Below, piece by piece: positions 3,596-5,698 of a stretch of 5,698 bases of DNA. The position numbers and the translations under genes were made by a program. The stretch comes from an uncultured Burkholderiales bacterium. GTDB lineage: Bacteria; Pseudomonadota; Gammaproteobacteria; Burkholderiales; Burkholderiaceae_C. The notes under the pieces are model-generated. The model made no database searches and was not told the DNA's origin. It saw only the letters and a list, made by a program, of their open reading frames with translations. The stretch's first letter is position 1. The number at the start of each line of letters is the position of its first letter. The DNA lies in the NCBI GenBank assembly GCA_903887655.1, contig CAISQQ010000004.1, positions 1 to 5,698 on the forward strand. Reading direction: 5' to 3'.

Positions 3596-5698
3596 TTAAA
3601 CCCCGTGATGTTGTGCTTGTACAACTGCGAATGATAGCGACACTTGCGCGCCAATAATAGCCCCATTATGTTCCAGGTTCTTTAAAAGTATCCTGGCGCC
3701 GTGCTCATCGGCGATTTTTTTCACCACCGCCAGCCCCAAACCCGTGCCGCGGGCCTTGGTGGTGACGTAGGGCTCAAAGGCCCGCTTCAAAATGTCCGGC
3801 GCAAAACCGCTCCCCGTGTCCCGCACCACCAAGCGAACGCGCTCGCGCTCGGGGTTGTAATGCGTGGAGATGCTCACCACCCGGCTCACAGCCCCCAGTG
3901 TGGCATCTTGCGCATTTTGCATCAAATTGTGGATGACTTGGCGCATTTGCAGGGCATCGGCCTGGATGGGCGGACAACTCAAATCGAGCTCCATCTCCAA
4001 GCGCACACTTGACGCGTCCTTTTGCCCCCAGGTGTAGGACGATTGGTGCCAGGTTTTGTCGATCGGGGGCGGCTCGGTGGGCGCCTGGCGAGAATCCTCA
4101 AGAGCGCCCTCAAGCGCACCCTCTGGAGTCATCAGGCTGCCATCGGCTGGATTGACCAGTGGCAACACCCCTTGGGACTCGGGCGCCATGGAGGCCTCCA
4201 AGACGTCTTTGGCGCGAGCGCCTGACACCGCACTGGCGTGCAGTGGCAAGCCCTCTTCTTGCCCCAGGCCATAGAGCTGCACCACCTCGTGCACCAGGCC
4301 ATTGAGGTCCAGGTCTTGCATCTGCGCTTGGGGCAGTCTGGCGTAGTCGCGAAACTCATTGACCAAGCGCTTCATCGCGTCGACTTGGTCCACAATCATC
4401 TTGACCGACTTCATGAGGACGGTCTGCTCAGCAGGGGCCAATTTGCCACTCAACTTCATCTCCAGCCGCTCGGCCGAGAGCTGAATGGGGGTGAGTGGGT
4501 TTTTGATCTCGTGCGCGAGTCGGCGAGCGACCTCCCCCCAGGCCTGGGCGCGCTCGGCCGAGACGACCTCAGAGATGTCATCAAACACCAAGAGCCAGGC
4601 CTGGTTGGGGAGCACCGCACCGCGAGCAATCAAGTTGGTGACCGCGGGCCTGCCCCCAGGACCTGCACCTGCACCTGCACCTGCACCTGCACCAGCACCA
4701 GCACCAGCACCAGCACCAGCACCGCCCCCCACCGAAGCGGCCAAGCCCGACAGGCTGCTCGCGCCAGCGGCCAACTCCCCCTCGGCCGTCAAGGGCTCCG
4801 AGGTCAAGGCCCCACTTTGCACCGAGGCGCGCAGCTCAAAGGACTGCTGCCAATAGTCTTGTCCGGCTTGAAGTCGATCGCCCTCAAAGCCCTGGAATTG
4901 CTGCAGCACCTGAGCGGCAAAGGTCTCGAGTCCGGGCACCTGCGTCAAGGCCCGCCCAACAAAGGCGGCCATCGGCAAGCGCAAAATCCGCGTCGCCCCA
5001 GGGTTGGCCGAGACCACACGGCCTTGTGGGTCGAGCACCAAAACCCCGGCGGTCAAGTGGTCCAAAATCGTCTGCAAATTCGCCCTCGCCAAGCTCACTT
5101 GGCTCATGCTGCGCTCGACCGTGCTTCTCGCCTCAAAGAGCTGCTGGGTCATTTGTGCAAAGGCGATGGTGAGCCCTTCCAAATCGTCTTGCCCGGCGAG
5201 CACGGGTCTTGGGTTCAAATTGCCCGCGGCCACCTCTCTCACCCCCGTGATCAACCACAGCAAGGGGCGCGCGAGTTGGTTGCCCAAGAGAACGGCCAAG
5301 AGCACCGCACCAAAGACGGACAAGAACAAGCTGAGCGTCAAGGTCCCGATGTACATGCGCCGCAAACCATCTCGCGCCAAGGCACGCTCTTGGTACTCGG
5401 CATTGGCCGCTTGCAGTGCCAAGGCATTGGCGACCAAGGTGGGAGGGAGCTTGCGGGTGATTTGCAGCACCTCGGAGTCGAGCACGGTGTTCAAGCGCAC
5501 ACTCACGGGGTTGACCAAGGCGAGCGCCTTGATCTGCGGCTGCACCTCGGGGTGCAGGTCCGCGTCCTCCAAGCCCTCAATCGAGGTGATCAGTTTCTGC
5601 GACTGCAGCGCGCGCCACTGCGCCGGTGTGGGCGGCTCAGGATTGACCACATAGCGCTCGCCGCCAGCGGTGGCCACGGGGCGCTGGTCACTCGACCA
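3596..5698 (-). CDS. NtrY-like membrane sensor histidine kinase (5' end outside window)
   Basis: The frame is open to the window edge, so the N-terminus and a presumed first membrane helix are missing; 700 residues are visible, numbered here from the edge. In order: a soluble, probably periplasmic part (1-112), a membrane helix (about 115-139), HAMP (about 140-193), a PAS domain starting near 205 (LDHLTAGVLVLDPQGRVV) and finishing with WLLVFDDISEVV near 368-379, a dimerisation domain with phospho-acceptor His396 in RRLAHEIKNPLTP, and a HATPase domain with N-box NLMQNAQDA (591-599), DTGSGF (627-632), FEPYVTTK (641-648) and GTGLGLAVV (651-659). This order and the H-box wording are typical of NtrY. 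All catalytic boxes are intact, so it should autophosphorylate and phosphorylate the adjacent regulator. Two insertions are odd: about 290-358 inside PAS, including (Ala-Gly)x10, and about 480-565 ahead of the ATPase core. A GTG at 5677 is an in-frame start candidate, but translation from it would lose the first membrane helix, so I treat the gene as truncated. Confidence 0.93.
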   Translation of the reverse strand, partial: WSSDQRPVATAGGERYVVNPEPPTPAQWRALQSQKLITSIEGLEDADLHPEVQPQIKALALVNPVSVRLNTVLDSEVLQITRKLPPTLVANALALQAANAEYQERALARDGLRRMYIGTLTLSLFLSVFGAVLLAVLLGNQLARPLLWLITGVREVAAGNLNPRPVLAGQDDLEGLTIAFAQMTQQLFEARSTVERSMSQVSLARANLQTILDHLTAGVLVLDPQGRVVSANPGATRILRLPMAAFVGRALTQVPGLETFAAQVLQQFQGFEGDRLQAGQDYWQQSFELRASVQSGALTSEPLTAEGELAAGASSLSGLAASVGGGAGAGAGAGAGAGAGAGAGAGPGGRPAVTNLIARGAVLPNQAWLLVFDDISEVVSAERAQAWGEVARRLAHEIKNPLTPIQLSAERLEMKLSGKLAPAEQTVLMKSVKMIVDQVDAMKRLVNEFRDYARLPQAQMQDLDLNGLVHEVVQLYGLGQEEGLPLHASAVSGARAKDVLEASMAPESQGVLPLVNPADGSLMTPEGALEGALEDSRQAPTEPPPIDKTWHQSSYTWGQKDASSVRLEMELDLSCPPIQADALQMRQVIHNLMQNAQDATLGAVSRVVSISTHYNPERERVRLVVRDTGSGFAPDILKRAFEPYVTTKARGTGLGLAVVKKIADEHGARILLKNLEHNGAIIGAQVSLSFAVVQAQHHGV
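4661..4720. repeat. Perfect hexanucleotide microsatellite (5 x ACCTGC + 5 x ACCAGC) inside the kinase gene
   Basis: Five perfect ACCTGC units (4661-4690) are followed directly by five perfect ACCAGC units (4691-4720). Read on the minus strand the 60 bp encode ten Ala-Gly pairs (kinase residues 327-346), flanked by GGG before and PGG after. Because the unit is 6 bp, gain or loss of a unit changes length by two residues and never breaks the frame. The clean split into two internally identical halves suggests recent unit-by-unit expansion by slipped-strand mispairing after a single T/A change. The tract sits in a loop of the PAS domain. Confidence 0.92.

Noticed and set aside
5004..5654. Plus-strand open frame of 216 codons opposite the kinase
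   Set aside because: The kinase membrane helix, HAMP and PAS start are coded on the other strand here; the plus-strand product is Ser/Lys/Ala-rich with no domain.

Overview
The window looks like a piece of a Burkholderiales (Betaproteobacteria) chromosome, probably Comamonadaceae. The evidence is a high-GC background, a kinase/regulator pair of the NtrY/NtrX type in which the regulator has no AAA+ domain, and single-domain rhodanese and amidase sequences resembling ones common in that order. This placement rests on recognising the proteins, not on a marker gene.

Layout, left to right. Positions 1-83 (+) are the last 26 codons of a gene whose C-terminus resembles a family-3 (amino-acid type) ABC transporter substrate-binding protein. 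A 166-bp spacer follows, carrying a perfect 19-bp inverted repeat that runs into an array of degenerate 7-bp units. Next is a complete amidase-signature hydrolase (250-1827, +) with the Lys-Ser-Ser catalytic residues. The amidase converges on three minus-strand genes: a single-domain rhodanese (2421-1990), an NtrX-like response regulator (3586-2555) and an NtrY-like membrane histidine kinase (5698-3596, its 5' end outside the window). Kinase and regulator are 9 bp apart and surely co-transcribed. The rhodanese follows after 133 bp with its own good Shine-Dalgarno, so it may be read through or transcribed separately.

The kinase probably senses a membrane or periplasmic signal, autophosphorylates at His396 (window numbering) and passes phosphate to Asp52 of the regulator. 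The regulator binds DNA through a Fis-type helix-turn-helix. Because it lacks the sigma-54 ATPase domain of classical NtrX, it should act as a RegA/ActR-like two-domain regulator and not as a bacterial enhancer-binding protein.

The unusual theme is short-period repetition and low-complexity sequence. All three intergenic gaps longer than 100 bp carry a short tandem array: 7-bp units before the amidase, and 11-bp units with GATC cores on both sides of the rhodanese gene. Low-complexity segments also interrupt proteins: about 155 Gly/Ser/Ala residues between the two domains of the regulator, a (Ala-Gly)x10 tract from a perfect 5+5 hexanucleotide array inside the kinase PAS domain, a further insert of about 80 residues before the kinase ATPase domain, and a Pro/Gly-rich insert in the amidase. 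I see no mobile element, CRISPR array, tRNA or rRNA, and no clearly new multi-gene system; the repeats and insertions are the points worth following up.
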